Assembly (NCBI GenBank): GCA_023460515.1
Contig: JAEWPS010000018.1
Location: 124,001 to 188,000, forward strand
Source: Bacillota bacterium
Lineage (GTDB): Bacteria > Bacillota > Clostridia > TANB77 > CAG-465
DNA: 64,000 nucleotides
Direction of reading: 5' to 3'
A program made the position numbers and the translations under genes. Every line of letters begins with the position of its first letter. The stretch's first letter is position 1. Under the pieces are notes generated by a model. It saw only the letters and a program-made list of their open reading frames with translations, had not been told where the DNA came from and ran no database searches. Shown piece by piece: positions 8,462-17,534 of this stretch.

Positions 8462-9727
8462 TTAATAACCGTTAGTATATATAATATATGTTTCCGTAAC
8501 CTCATGCATTTCGCTATTACCATTATGAAGTATAACACTTGATATATCATTATCTGATCCAGTAGTTATTTTTATATTGCTATATGTATAGTCTTTGTAT
8601 ACTCTATCTGATCCACTTGAAAATTTATCTCTCGTATAATCTATTGTAAGTTTAAATATATTATCTTCATATTTAACATCTTCAATAATAACATCACCTT
8701 CAATTGTTACTTTAGCTATACGAATAAAAGCGTTTTGTTTATTATTTACTTTGCTCACAAAATTTTCTAAAACTTCTCTATTATATTCTTCTTGTACGGT
8801 CCATACAAAACAATTATCTTCAATTGCATTTTTTAATGTATAATTTTTACTTAATTTTTCTAACTCAACATAGTTTTTGTCTTTTTTAGTAATATAATTT
8901 TTTAGTCCATCAATAGTTAAGTCATACTTCCCTTTTATTTCATTTCTTGTTACAATATAAGTTTTTATATTATCCCCGCTTTTTATGTTATATGTTATAT
9001 TATCTACATTTTGTACTAAAGTAAATAGTGCTAATGTATTAAATTCTAATTCTGACTTTGATAAATCTATGTTTGAATAATTTACTATAATTCCATATGG
9101 TTCTTTTGATGTAATAAGCTCTATTCCATTTTTATAATTACCATATGGTAATAAATTTAATATTGCAGATACTTTTGAAGCATCTCCTACATACGTATTT
9201 GCATATTGTTCTAGTGATGATACATCATATGTTACCACTACTTTTACACCGTATTGCACAATACCTCTATCATAATAGTTAATAGTAATTGAAAGTATAT
9301 AAGTACCTAATCGCTTTGGCGCATCAAAAGATACTGTTTTTGATTCTGTAGTAGCTGAAGTTATGTTTGATGCTATTATTTGTTCTTTTAATTCTTCATC
9401 ATAATATCTAATATCTTCATTATACATTTTGTAATTACCTGAATTACTAAATATTAAAGTCTCGCTAGGATTAACATATATAGTATTTTTTTCAGTATAT
9501 TTCATTTGAGTTGGCGATAATGCATCTGCCACACTACTTCCTACTAAATAGTTCCATTTAAACCCACCTTTAATGCATTTAGTTTCTAATACATTATTTG
9601 TTTTAACATATAATTCTGGTGGATTAGATGATGCATTTAATGTATATATTAATACTGATACTGTTATTAAAAGTAATACTATTATAATTACAGTTATAAT
9701 TATTATTTTATTTTTAGATAATTTCAT
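8462..9727 (-). CDS. Membrane-anchored DUF4825/DUF4362 protein
   Basis: The 421-residue product has one N-terminal anchor (about 8-30) and a large extracellular part with three regions. Residues 35-165 form an unnamed beta-rich module containing 'GGFKWNY'. Residues about 172-275 ('NTYVGDASKVSAILNLLPYG', 'KEPYGIIVNY') match DUF4825. Residues about 300-400 ('TIEGDVIIEDVKYED', 'FKLTIDYTRDKF') match DUF4362. These domains are widespread in Firmicutes regulatory or stress membrane proteins, but their biochemical role is unknown. A GAAGGT ribosome site precedes the ATG and a clear terminator follows the stop. The gene is flanked by its own spacers and appears to be a single-gene unit. Confidence 0.8.
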   Translation of the reverse strand: MKLSKNKIIIITVIIIVLLLITVSVLIYTLNASSNPPELYVKTNNVLETKCIKGGFKWNYLVGSSVADALSPTQMKYTEKNTIYVNPSETLIFSNSGNYKMYNEDIRYYDEELKEQIIASNITSATTESKTVSFDAPKRLGTYILSITINYYDRGIVQYGVKVVVTYDVSSLEQYANTYVGDASKVSAILNLLPYGNYKNGIELITSKEPYGIIVNYSNIDLSKSELEFNTLALFTLVQNVDNITYNIKSGDNIKTYIVTRNEIKGKYDLTIDGLKNYITKKDKNYVELEKLSKNYTLKNAIEDNCFVWTVQEEYNREVLENFVSKVNNKQNAFIRIAKVTIEGDVIIEDVKYEDNIFKLTIDYTRDKFSSGSDRVYKDYTYSNIKITTGSDNDISSVILHNGNSEMHEVTETYIIYTNGY

Positions 9728-9797
9728 ATTTTACCTTCTTTCAAATGTATACTTAATTATATAAATATACTTACTTTATATGAATTTTATTATTTAA

Positions 9798-10457
9798 TCA
9801 CATACGATAATGTCCTGTTATTCCTCTAGTATTATACCAATAAACAATTGCATCTTCATCCCTATTAGGTTGACTAGCGTTATGTATTATATATGGGAGT
9901 CCCTCTTTATTTCTTCTATCTGAAATAATAGCTATATGTTTAGTTCCAAATACAACTATATCTCCGGGCATCCATTCAGTAATATCATATGGATCGTTTG
10001 TAAGGATGGTATAGTGATTATCAAAAAACACTTTTAAATTTCTAACTCTACGAAAATCTATATTTGGATCTGGTACATCTATAGCTTTATATAGTTTTAA
10101 ATTTTCTTTTATATCCGCATCTATTAGTTCTTTCAAATTATATCCGGCATTTTTCAAAGATCTCCATACAACATCTGTACAGACCCCTTCACCCTCTGGT
10201 GGATAACCTCCTCTATAATACTCACTTTTATATTTTGGTTTATTACTAGCCTCAATTTTTGCTCCTTGTAATATATCTGCATAATCTTCTATACCATCAG
10301 AATCTGCATCTTTATCACTTTTAATTACTTGTATATTAAAATCGTTTGCGTAAAATATTTCTTTTGGAAGCATATTAAATTTATCTAGTGTTAATAAAAC
10401 AGAAAATATTATTATAACAATTATAAAAAATATTATTAGTTTAATAGTTTTACTCAT
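9798..10457 (-). CDS. Membrane-anchored DUF1287 protein (NlpC/P60-like fold)
   Basis: After one membrane anchor (residues 5-26) comes an acidic 'DKDADSDGIEDYAD' segment resembling a calcium-binding loop. The DUF1287 domain follows, with 'GGYPPEGEGVCTDVVWRS', 'HIAIISDRR' and 'HNASQPN'. In this family the Cys of 'GVCTDV' and a later His are thought to form a cysteine-peptidase-like site of the NlpC/P60 superfamily, suggesting a role outside the cell on wall material or peptides. No substrate can be inferred. The ATG at 10457 follows a GAGGAGAT ribosome site. The promoter lies at 10544-10571 and the leader contains a 9-bp inverted repeat. Confidence 0.8.
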   Translation of the reverse strand: MSKTIKLIIFFIIVIIIFSVLLTLDKFNMLPKEIFYANDFNIQVIKSDKDADSDGIEDYADILQGAKIEASNKPKYKSEYYRGGYPPEGEGVCTDVVWRSLKNAGYNLKELIDADIKENLKLYKAIDVPDPNIDFRRVRNLKVFFDNHYTILTNDPYDITEWMPGDIVVFGTKHIAIISDRRNKEGLPYIIHNASQPNRDEDAIVYWYNTRGITGHYRM

Positions 10458-10492
10458 AAATATCTCCTCTACGTAATTTTTTGTCTATTTAA

Positions 10493-10528
10493 ATTTAGGA
10501 AAATATATATATTCAGTTATTCCTAAAT
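10493..10528. promoter_or_regulatory. Leader inverted repeat before the DUF1287 gene
   Basis: ATTTAGGAA (10493-10501) and TTCCTAAAT (10520-10528) form a perfect 9-bp inverted repeat in the predicted 5' leader of the DUF1287 gene. It could be an operator or an RNA hairpin; no family is recognised. Confidence 0.35.
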
Positions 10529-10543
10529 ATTCCAATTATAGAA

Positions 10544-10571
10544 ATTATATCACAATATTAATCAAAATCAA
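10544..10571 (-). promoter_or_regulatory. Sigma-A promoter of the DUF1287 gene
   Basis: Minus-strand TTGATT (10571-10566), 16-nt spacer, TATAAT (10549-10544) with a preceding TGA (extended -10). Confidence 0.65.
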
Positions 10572-10610
10572 ACATATTTAAATAAAAATTTTATTATATT
10601 ATATTTATAT

Positions 10611-10644
10611 AAAAAAATGTACCTATTTCTAAGTACATTTTTTA
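10611..10644 (-). terminator. Rho-independent terminator of the alcohol dehydrogenase gene
   Basis: AAATGTAC (10615-10622) pairs with GTACATTT (10633-10640) across a 10-nt loop and is followed by T residues on the minus strand, just past the stop of the dehydrogenase gene. Confidence 0.85.
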
Positions 10645-10657
10645 TTTATTATTTACT

Positions 10658-11812
10658 TTAATATGCCTCTTTATATATTTGAGCTATATCTTCTACTGAA
10701 GTTTCTCTTGGATTTCCACCTGTACAAATATCATTATATGCTTTCTGTGCAAGCATTTGTATATCTTCATTTTTAACGTTGATCTCACTTAATTTTTGTG
10801 GTATACCTAAACAAATAGAAAGATTTGTTATTTTACCTACTAACGTTTCTGTAACTTGTTCTTTATTCATATTACTTGTATCTACTTCTAATGCTTTTAA
10901 TATTTCTCTAAATCTTTCTTCACAAACTTCTCCGTTATATCTCATTACATAAGGTAAAAGTAATGCATTAGCTATTCCATGAGGAGTATCATAAACTGCA
11001 CCTAATTGATGAGCCATAGAATGAACTATACCAAGTCCAACATTTGAAAAACCTTGACCTGCAGTATATTGTGCAAGTGCCATATTTTCTATTGCCACTT
11101 TATCTTTTTGTATAACTGCTTTTTCTAAGTTATCGAATATAAGTTTTATTGCTCTTATATGGAACATATCTGTCATTGACCATGCAGCTTTTGTTATGTA
11201 TCCTTCCATAGCATGTGTTAAAGCATCCATACCAGTAGCCGCTGCAAGTACTTTTGGCATTGATTCCATAAGCTCTGAATCAATTATTGCAACAACAGGT
11301 ATATCGTGAGGATCAACACATACCATTTTTTTAACACTTTGTTCATCTGTTATAACGTAGTTTATAGTTACTTCTGCTGCAGTCCCTGCAGTTGTTGGAA
11401 GTGCAATTATTGGAAGACATTTATTTTTTGTGTTTGCCACTCCATCTAAAGATTTTACATCAGAAAATTCTGGATTTTTAATAATAATTGCTATAGCTTT
11501 AGCAGTATCTATTGCAGATCCACCACCTACGGCAACTATACAATCTGAGTTATATAACTTACAAACTTGAACTCCATCTTTTACATTGTCTATTGTTGGG
11601 TTAGGTTTTAAATTAGAAAATACGTTATATATTATATTTTCTTTATCTAATATACTTGTTACTTTATCTGTAACACCAGCATTAAGTAATGCCTTATCTG
11701 TAACAACAAGGACATTTGAAAATCCTCTTTGTTTTATTTCATTAGTTAATACTTCTCTTGAACCTCTACCAAAATATGAAGTTTCATTTAATATTATTCT
11801 ATTTGTACTCAT
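10658..11812 (-). CDS. fucO: Lactaldehyde reductase / iron-dependent alcohol dehydrogenase (FucO type)
   Basis: The 384-residue product follows E. coli FucO closely from 'NRIILNETSYFGRG' to 'CTGGNPRETSVEDI'. FucO is an NAD(H)-dependent group III (Fe2+) dehydrogenase that reduces L-lactaldehyde to 1,2-propanediol. The nucleotide motif 'GGGSAIDTAK' is present, as are the four metal ligands: Asp and His in 'GMDALTHAMEGYI', His in 'GIVHSMAHQ' and His in 'YDTPHGIAN'. An in-frame start exists 17 codons upstream, but the ATG at 11812 has AGGAGG at ideal spacing and matches the family N-terminus, so I use it. It stands alone, without fucose or rhamnose genes, so a general fermentative alcohol/propanediol role is also possible. 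Confidence 0.9.
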   Translation of the reverse strand: MSTNRIILNETSYFGRGSREVLTNEIKQRGFSNVLVVTDKALLNAGVTDKVTSILDKENIIYNVFSNLKPNPTIDNVKDGVQVCKLYNSDCIVAVGGGSAIDTAKAIAIIIKNPEFSDVKSLDGVANTKNKCLPIIALPTTAGTAAEVTINYVITDEQSVKKMVCVDPHDIPVVAIIDSELMESMPKVLAAATGMDALTHAMEGYITKAAWSMTDMFHIRAIKLIFDNLEKAVIQKDKVAIENMALAQYTAGQGFSNVGLGIVHSMAHQLGAVYDTPHGIANALLLPYVMRYNGEVCEERFREILKALEVDTSNMNKEQVTETLVGKITNLSICLGIPQKLSEINVKNEDIQMLAQKAYNDICTGGNPRETSVEDIAQIYKEAY

Positions 11813-11899
11813 ATATTTACCTCCTAAATTATACTTAATAATAATATATTTATATTTTATCACAAAATAAAAAAATAATCTATTAGTTTTAGAATTTAA

Positions 11900-11928
11900 T
11901 TGACATTTTTCAAAAAATTGTATATACT
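11900..11928 (+). promoter_or_regulatory. Sigma-A promoter
   Basis: TTGACA (11900-11905), 17-nt spacer, TATACT (11923-11928). It drives the plus-strand gene at 11973. Confidence 0.85.
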
Positions 11929-11972
11929 AATTTTATATATTAAAGTATATTATTTTATGGAGGTATAGATAT

Positions 11973-12674
11973 ATGAAAACAAGTACAAAAATTATAGTTA
12001 TTTTAGGAATATTAATTATATTAGGAATGATATTATTTGCAATTGATTTTATTAGAGTAGATAATAATAAATCCCCTATTCTTTGTATACAAGTCAAATC
12101 ATATGAAGATGGTGGTAGCATTGAATATATTGGATTTGGCTACAAGGTTATAAAGTATGTAGATTTAGAAAACAATAAAGAATTATATAAAATAGGAACA
12201 TATTTTATGCAGTTTAATAATCCTTTTAGTAAAGATCTCCTTCAAGGAATTTCACCAACTCCTGTACCTATAACATTTAGTTCAAAAAGTATACAGACAC
12301 ATTTATACATAAATAACTTTAATAGTCCATCAGTAGATATAATTAAATCATTATTTGACTTAGAAAAATACAAAACAAAGTATAAGGATGATACATTATA
12401 TTCATTTCTTGAGAAGTATACTGAAAGTTATTTTAATAGCAATGTATTAGTTATTGTTAATATACAAGAATCTAGTGGATCAAATACAAATAAAATAGAT
12501 AGAATAGCAAAAGATAAATCTTATAACAGAATAGACATATTTGTAAAAAGAGATGTAGCTGAAATTGGTACTGCAGATATGGCAATATGGCATTTAATAG
12601 CTGAAATAGATAAAAACATTTTCGGTGATACAACTGATATAGAAGTATTAGATTCCACTACTATGTATCACTAA
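11973..12674 (+). CDS. Hypothetical membrane-anchored protein ('GFGYKVIKY' family)
   Basis: The 233-residue product has one N-terminal membrane segment (about 6-26). The extracellular domain opens with 'SPILCIQV' and 'GGSIEYIGFGYKVIKY', a pattern I recognise from many small Firmicutes lipoproteins and membrane proteins of unknown function. The second half ('LEKYTESYFNSNVLVIVNIQE') looks like an unrelated mixed alpha/beta region. GGAGG at 11959 gives the start at 11973, and a consensus promoter lies 45 bases upstream. The gene is convergent with the ABC operon and shares a terminator with it. No function can be proposed. Confidence 0.75.
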   Translation: MKTSTKIIVILGILIILGMILFAIDFIRVDNNKSPILCIQVKSYEDGGSIEYIGFGYKVIKYVDLENNKELYKIGTYFMQFNNPFSKDLLQGISPTPVPITFSSKSIQTHLYINNFNSPSVDIIKSLFDLEKYKTKYKDDTLYSFLEKYTESYFNSNVLVIVNIQESSGSNTNKIDRIAKDKSYNRIDIFVKRDVAEIGTADMAIWHLIAEIDKNIFGDTTDIEVLDSTTMYH

Positions 12675-12692
12675 TTTAAAATTTATAAAATA

Positions 12693-12735
12693 AAATAAAT
12701 TATCATCTATTTTGTTTAAATGATAATTTATTTTT
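12693..12735. terminator. Bidirectional terminator between convergent genes
   Basis: A perfect 13-bp stem (12693-12705 with 12721-12733; core ATTATCA/TGATAAT) has A and T runs on both sides. It lies between the stops at 12674 (+) and 12762 (-). Confidence 0.85.
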
Positions 12736-12761
12736 ATTTTATTTATTATTTTATTCACATA

Positions 12762-13565
12762 TTACATATTTAAATCTCTACTATTATATTTTCTATATGA
12801 CGGTATCAGAATAACTATCATAATAACAATAGTTAAAATTATATACCATATGTTTAGCTTATTAGTTGTAAGAAATTCTTTTGCATCAAAATATTTAAAT
12901 GGTGTTAACAAACTAAATATTTCTAATTTATCTGTCATATCTATTATTAAAGATAAAAAGTATGTACTAAGTAATATTGAAACAGTTACACTTCCAGATT
13001 TTTTATAATTTTTACTCATAGTTGCCATACCAAGTCCAATAACCATAAATAATAGTTGTACAAAGAACATAGCAATTGCAGATAATATTATTTGAGTTAA
13101 TATTGGTTCACTAGTTAAACTATTTAAGGTAATTAATGAAGTTATGAATATAACTACATTAAAAATTAATATATTTGTTAAAGAAGCAATAAGTTTTATA
13201 GTAATAATCTTTTTTCTTGACACTGGTTTAGTCATCAAAAATTCAACAGTTTTATCTCTTTCTTCTTTAGAAATTATATTAGAACCTATCATACTTGCAT
13301 GTATGCCACCCATTACTAGTAAAAATGGAAATAAAACTGCAAAATAACCAATAGGTTTTGTAATATCTATATCAGATATCCCCCACATTGTTTGAATTAC
13401 TTTAGGCATTGCATCTATCATTTCATTAAATGCTGTCATATTTGTTCCATTACCTGTAAGAGCCTCATACTTTTGCATTCCCATCATAACAAATAGTATC
13501 ATACATATGGACCAAATTATTAATGCTTTTTTATTAGCATTTAATTCTCTTAAATAAATATTCAT
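12762..13565 (-). CDS. ABC-2 type exporter permease
   Basis: This 267-residue protein has six predicted membrane segments. It begins 'MNIYLRELNANKKALIIWS', like its upstream partner, and contains 'SKEERDKTVEFLMTKPVSRKKI', the cytoplasmic-loop signature of ABC-2 (NatB/BcrB-like) permeases. It is the last gene of a three-gene operon with the ATPase (14370-15254) and a paralogous permease (13578-14366), 12 bases apart. Two different permease subunits probably form a heterodimer. Substrate is unknown; related systems export antimicrobial peptides, lantibiotics or lipids. No sensor kinase or regulator is adjacent. Confidence 0.88.
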   Translation of the reverse strand: MNIYLRELNANKKALIIWSICMILFVMMGMQKYEALTGNGTNMTAFNEMIDAMPKVIQTMWGISDIDITKPIGYFAVLFPFLLVMGGIHASMIGSNIISKEERDKTVEFLMTKPVSRKKIITIKLIASLTNILIFNVVIFITSLITLNSLTSEPILTQIILSAIAMFFVQLLFMVIGLGMATMSKNYKKSGSVTVSILLSTYFLSLIIDMTDKLEIFSLLTPFKYFDAKEFLTTNKLNIWYIILTIVIMIVILIPSYRKYNSRDLNM

Positions 13566-13577
13566 GTATTCACCCCT

Positions 13578-14366
13578 CTATACGGATTGTATATCTTTTT
13601 TATTATATATTACATATGTAAAAATTGTAAGTATAAGAACTATTGCAAATGACAGTACTGTATAATTTAATTCATATTTTGAGTTATTTAATATATAATT
13701 TGTATCAAAATATTTAAATGGCATTAATACTCTAAGTTTCTCATCAGCAAAAGAACTTAATAAATAAAATGCAAATACTATACCCATAGATATTGGAAGT
13801 ACAGCTTTTATTTTACTAAATATTGCAGAAACAAATATACCTAAAGTGAAAAATATAAGTTGAACAATAAAAGGTATAAATGCTAATAATAAAAATGTAT
13901 TTAAGTTAAAACTTACATTAGTAACGCTAAATAATGCAAAAAATAAACTTAATGTATAAATAATATTAGATATACATAGCAAAGTAAATGAAGCAAGTAG
14001 TTTAGACGTAATAATTTGGTTTCTTGAAATAGGTTTTGTGTATAGAAAATCTGCTGTCTTTTCTCTTGTCTCTTTAGATAGAATAGAAACTCCAAGAATC
14101 ATCGCTTCTACTGAGCAAGATACAAGTATAATTGTTAGTACAAAAGATGAGTAGTATCCTAATATTGATCCTATTCTTTCAATGCTAATTCCAAATGCGA
14201 TTCTCAAATTTTCAGGAAAATTATTTAACATAGATTTAAAAACATCTATATCTTGACTAATACTAGTATACATTAATACCATAATAACAGCTAAAACAAT
14301 CAGAACTATAAGCCAAGTAAAAATAAATTTAGCATTAGATTTTAATTCATGTAAGTAAATATTCAT
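13578..14366 (-). CDS. ABC-2 type exporter permease
   Basis: The 262-residue product has six predicted membrane segments and the ABC-2 loop 'SKETREKTADFLYTKPISRNQI'. It is paralogous to the next gene: both begin 'MNIYL.EL', and both carry 'PFKYFD' near the C-terminus. It starts 3 bases after the ATPase stop, with its GGGGGAG ribosome site inside the end of the ATPase gene, indicating coupled translation. It probably pairs with the other permease to form the membrane channel of one exporter. Confidence 0.88.
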   Translation of the reverse strand: MNIYLHELKSNAKFIFTWLIVLIVLAVIMVLMYTSISQDIDVFKSMLNNFPENLRIAFGISIERIGSILGYYSSFVLTIILVSCSVEAMILGVSILSKETREKTADFLYTKPISRNQIITSKLLASFTLLCISNIIYTLSLFFALFSVTNVSFNLNTFLLLAFIPFIVQLIFFTLGIFVSAIFSKIKAVLPISMGIVFAFYLLSSFADEKLRVLMPFKYFDTNYILNNSKYELNYTVLSFAIVLILTIFTYVIYNKKDIQSV

Positions 14367-14369
14367 TTC

Positions 14370-15254
14370 TTACTCCCCCTTATTATAATAATGTAGAAAT
14401 ATTTCTTCTAGATCTAATTCATCTATCCATATGTTATTTACTTGTATAGTTGATATTTTTTTTAGTATATCATTTACATCACCTTTAAACATGAAACTAT
14501 GAGTATTTTCTTCTATTTTTAATTCATTAACTCCATCAATTTGAAAATAACTATCTTCTACTTTATTTTTAGTCTCTATTTTAAATCTTTTATAATTACT
14601 ATCATTAATTTCACTTATTTTCTCTAATTTAACAATTTTACCTTCTTTAATTATAGCTACTTTGTCACATATTCTTTGTACTTCACTTAAAACATGTGAT
14701 GAAAAGAAAATAGTTGCACCTTTTTTATTTTCTTCTTTTAATAAATCAAAAAACTTTTGTTGCATTAAAGGATCTAGGCCACCAGTTGGTTCATCTAAAA
14801 TAATAAGTTTTGGTTCATGAAGCAATGCCTGAACAATACCTACTTTTTTCTTATTACCATAAGATAATTCATCTATTTTTCTATTCAAATCCAAATCCAT
14901 TATTTTTGAAAGTTCTTCTATTCTTTTTGAACAATCCTTTTTATAGAAAGATGCAGAATAGTTAAGTAAATCTATAACTTTCATACCATCATAATAAAAA
15001 ACTTCTGAAGGCAAATACCCTACTTCTTTCATTATTTTAGGTGAATTACTAGCACAATCCATACCAAATATTTTAGCTTCACCATTTGTAGGGTGTATTA
15101 AACCAAGTAAAGTTCTAATTGTAGTACTTTTACCTGAACCATTGGGTCCAATAAACCCGAATATTTCACCTTCTTTAACATCAAAACTAACATCAATTAT
15201 ACCTCTAGATTTATTGTAATACTTAGTTAAATTTTTAATTTCAATAACGTTCAT
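14370..15254 (-). CDS. ABC exporter ATP-binding protein
   Basis: The 294-residue ATPase has Walker A 'GPNGSGKST' (residues 36-44), the signature 'LSYGNKKKV' near 132, Walker B 'LIILDEPTGGLDP' near 155 and the switch His in 'FSSHVLSEVQ'. The ~80-residue C-terminal extension is typical of CcmA/NatA-like drug or lipid exporters. The ATG at 15254 has GGAG 12 bases upstream. An in-frame start farther upstream at 15332 would overlap the promoter and is rejected. The gene leads a three-gene operon with two permeases. Substrate is not inferable. Confidence 0.92.
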   Translation of the reverse strand: MNVIEIKNLTKYYNKSRGIIDVSFDVKEGEIFGFIGPNGSGKSTTIRTLLGLIHPTNGEAKIFGMDCASNSPKIMKEVGYLPSEVFYYDGMKVIDLLNYSASFYKKDCSKRIEELSKIMDLDLNRKIDELSYGNKKKVGIVQALLHEPKLIILDEPTGGLDPLMQQKFFDLLKEENKKGATIFFSSHVLSEVQRICDKVAIIKEGKIVKLEKISEINDSNYKRFKIETKNKVEDSYFQIDGVNELKIEENTHSFMFKGDVNDILKKISTIQVNNIWIDELDLEEIFLHYYNKGE

Positions 15255-15303
15255 TTTAGTATCTCCTTTACTTATATATTTTATATATGAATTTAATACA
15301 AAA

Positions 15304-15332
15304 ATTATATCACTACTCCATATTTTAGTCAA
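15304..15332 (-). promoter_or_regulatory. Promoter of the ABC exporter operon
   Basis: Minus-strand TTGACT (15332-15327), 17-nt spacer, TATAAT (15309-15304) with a preceding TGA. Confidence 0.8.
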
Positions 15333-15444
15333 CTACTGCTAAACAAAATATATATCTTTTATTTAATATATATATTAAAATTCAAAGTTTCTTAGATAAC
15401 TATAAAAATTATATTGCATATTATGTTATAGGAGGTGATTTAAA

Positions 15445-16152
15445 ACGAGAAACACTGTGAATAATAGCGTTAATATAACAACAAAAAGTATTAAAAAAAG
15501 TTTTACACATAAAGAAAAAATAATGGTTAATGTTAATATTGAATATCCTATAATTAATTTAGCAAAAGATTCTAACGTTAAAATGAAAATGAATATACAA
15601 TTTATAAAGGTAGCAAATAGTTTTTATAATTATGCATTAAATACACTTCTTCCAAATGCTATAGAACAATATGAGGCTTCAATTAAGCAAGATTACCCAT
15701 TTAATCCATATGAGGCATTTATGAAGTATACAATAACATTAAACGACAACTGCACTCTAAGTACATATTATGATCAATATGAATATACTGGTGGAGCACA
15801 TGGAATGACAATACGCTCATCAGACACTTTTAACTTACAAAATGGAAATATTATAAAGCTTAAAGACATATTCAAGGAAAATCCAAATTACAAAAGTATG
15901 ATTATAAAGGAATTACAAACTGAGGCAGATAAAAATTTAGCTGAAAATCCTGGTATATATTTTGATAATTATAAAGCACTAATAATCGAAAACTTTAATG
16001 AAAATAATTTTTATCTTACATCAAAGACAATAAATTTTTATTATCAGCAATATGATATCGCACCATATTCTAGCGGAATTGTTACGTTTGCTATACCTTA
16101 TGAAAATTTAAAAATCAAAAGTCCTGAGTGTACATTTACAAAAAAGAAATAA
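15445..16152 (+). CDS. DUF3298/DUF4163 (RsiV/PdaC-like) protein, start codon ACG
   Basis: The product (235 residues if started at ACG 15445, 231 from GTG 15457) has the DUF4163 then DUF3298 order found in the extracellular parts of RsiV and PdaC. Features are 'VNIEYPII', 'TLSTYYDQYEYTGGAHG' and 'DIFKENPNYKSMI', ending in 'APYSSGIVTFAIPYENL'. No signal peptide or membrane segment is visible. The ribosome site AGGAGGTGAT sits 5 nt before an ACG where an ATG would be expected; the first standard start, GTG at 15457, is 17 nt away. This looks like an ATG-to-ACG change or a rare ACG start. The family includes lysozyme-binding or deacetylase-associated domains; the role here is unknown. Confidence 0.75.
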   Translation, partial: TRNTVNNSVNITTKSIKKSFTHKEKIMVNVNIEYPIINLAKDSNVKMKMNIQFIKVANSFYNYALNTLLPNAIEQYEASIKQDYPFNPYEAFMKYTITLNDNCTLSTYYDQYEYTGGAHGMTIRSSDTFNLQNGNIIKLKDIFKENPNYKSMIIKELQTEADKNLAENPGIYFDNYKALIIENFNENNFYLTSKTINFYYQQYDIAPYSSGIVTFAIPYENLKIKSPECTFTKKK

Positions 16153-16239
16153 TATTTTTATACATTTATACTATCATATTTTACAAAAGTAAATTAGTAT
16201 ATATTTTTATAAATTATTTTATTTTTTTCAATTTATTGA

Positions 16240-16268
16240 TTGACATATTAGGACAATTATGTTATAAT
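16240..16268 (+). promoter_or_regulatory. Consensus promoter of tRNA-Met
   Basis: TTGACA (16240-16245), 17-nt spacer, TATAAT (16263-16268), 33 nt before the tRNA 5' end. Confidence 0.9.
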
Positions 16269-16301
16269 TAATTTGCTAAGTTAATTATAGCATTTTTTTA
16301 T

Positions 16302-16378
16302 GGCGGCATAGCTTAGTTGGCTAGAGCGTTCGGTTCATACCCGAAAGGTCGTAGGTTCGACTCCTACTGCCGCTACCA
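16302..16378 (+). tRNA. trnM: tRNA-Met (CAT), elongator type
   Basis: The 77-nt sequence folds as a cloverleaf: acceptor GGCGGCA/TGCCGCT, D arm with TTAGTTGG, anticodon stem TTCGG/CCGAA with loop TTCATAC (anticodon CAT at 16336-16338), T loop TTCGACT and an encoded CCA end. The acceptor and arms resemble Bacillus elongator tRNA-Met rather than initiator (no C1-A72 mismatch) or the lysidine-modified tRNA-Ile2. Confidence 0.95.
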
Positions 16379-16382
16379 AATT

Positions 16383-16416
16383 AAAAGTACTTTGAAAAAT
16401 TCAAAGTACTTTTTTA
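16383..16416. terminator. Terminator after tRNA-Met, shared with the hydrolase gene
   Basis: AAAAGTACTTTGAA (16383-16396) pairs with TTCAAAGTACTTTT (16400-16413). T runs on both strands make it bidirectional. Confidence 0.9.
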
Positions 16417-16430
16417 TTTTGTTATATTTA

Positions 16431-17414
16431 TTATCTATCATTTCTATTTAGAAATTGATATGTTTCATCTGATATCTGTTTAAATTCTGTCCAATGTAAG
16501 TTATGTGATCCATCAAGAATAGTAATTTTTTTATAACTTATATTAGATAATAAATCTTCATGAATTTTTATCCAATTTTTTCCTATTTCTGTGTCTACAT
16601 TAATACTTTGTTTAGATAGAAAAAATAATACCGGTAGATTACTTGGAAATTTATAATTTTCAGTTTCTTCCATATTTTTTAACATGTTATTGTACTCATT
16701 AATTAATGATTCATTAGAATTATTCCAACAATACAGAATTCTTATTAAATTTAAATAATTATTAGAGTATACTCCTTCTAATGAGTTTGACTGAGCTATT
16801 GAAGGAACAATTTTAGTTATTGCTCTTACTATACCTGTTAATGTAACTAATTTTTCTAATTTACTTCTTTTTTTAGTTAGATCTACATAGTACATCTGTG
16901 CTGGAACACTTGGATCTATTCCTATAATAGCCTTTACTTCTTCAGGATATTTATTTGCATAATATAAACTGTATATTCCAGAAATTGAATGCGGCATTAA
17001 TATATATGGTGGATTTATTCCACATTGCTTTAAGGCAGCTCTTGTTTCCTCTATTATATTTTTAGATGTTCTTTCTTTGTCTGTTTTATCACTCCAACCA
17101 TATCCAAAATACTCAACTATAGCTACGTTATATTTTTTACTTAATTCATTAGTAAGTGGCATAAAATCTAGAACCGGTGAAGCATTTCCATATCCACTAA
17201 GTAATATAATTGTCTCTTTTTTATTATCATTAACTTTTGAATATATATTTATTCTTTTCCCATCTATTATTGCATATTTACCTACATTTATGTATTTTTC
17301 TTTTTCACTAATAGTTAATATACTATTTACTATTGTTAATACAAACAATAATACAATTATTACTATTATAATAATACCAACAATTTTCATAATACTTATC
17401 AATATACTTTTCAT
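16431..17414 (-). CDS. Membrane-anchored alpha/beta hydrolase
   Basis: The 327-residue product has one long N-terminal membrane segment (about 5-35). An alpha/beta-hydrolase fold follows: oxyanion-hole strand 'IILLSGYGNASPV', nucleophile elbow 'PHSISGIYSLYYA' (Ser), acid region near 'LFFLSKQS' and catalytic His in 'ILDGSHNLHW'. The nucleophile motif is H-S-I-S-G rather than the usual G-x-S-x-G. The ATG at 17414 follows GGAAGG; an in-frame TTG five codons upstream overlaps that ribosome site and is rejected. Substrate is unknown. The gene is isolated between the tRNA and a divergent small gene. Confidence 0.85.
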   Translation of the reverse strand: MKSILISIMKIVGIIIIVIIVLLFVLTIVNSILTISEKEKYINVGKYAIIDGKRINIYSKVNDNKKETIILLSGYGNASPVLDFMPLTNELSKKYNVAIVEYFGYGWSDKTDKERTSKNIIEETRAALKQCGINPPYILMPHSISGIYSLYYANKYPEEVKAIIGIDPSVPAQMYYVDLTKKRSKLEKLVTLTGIVRAITKIVPSIAQSNSLEGVYSNNYLNLIRILYCWNNSNESLINEYNNMLKNMEETENYKFPSNLPVLFFLSKQSINVDTEIGKNWIKIHEDLLSNISYKKITILDGSHNLHWTEFKQISDETYQFLNRNDR

Positions 17415-17534
17415 TTTTATACCTTCCAAATATGATATTATTATATCTTTTATTTATTATCACCAAAAAATCATTAATAATTCAGTATATTTTTGTGGTA
17501 TTATGTATTTAATTGTAATTTTTTACATTTTTAC

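Noticed and set aside
16302..16378. tRNA-Ile2 (lysidine) or initiator tRNA as identity for the CAT tRNA
   Set aside because: The acceptor stem and arms match elongator tRNA-Met; the C1-A72 mismatch of initiators is absent.
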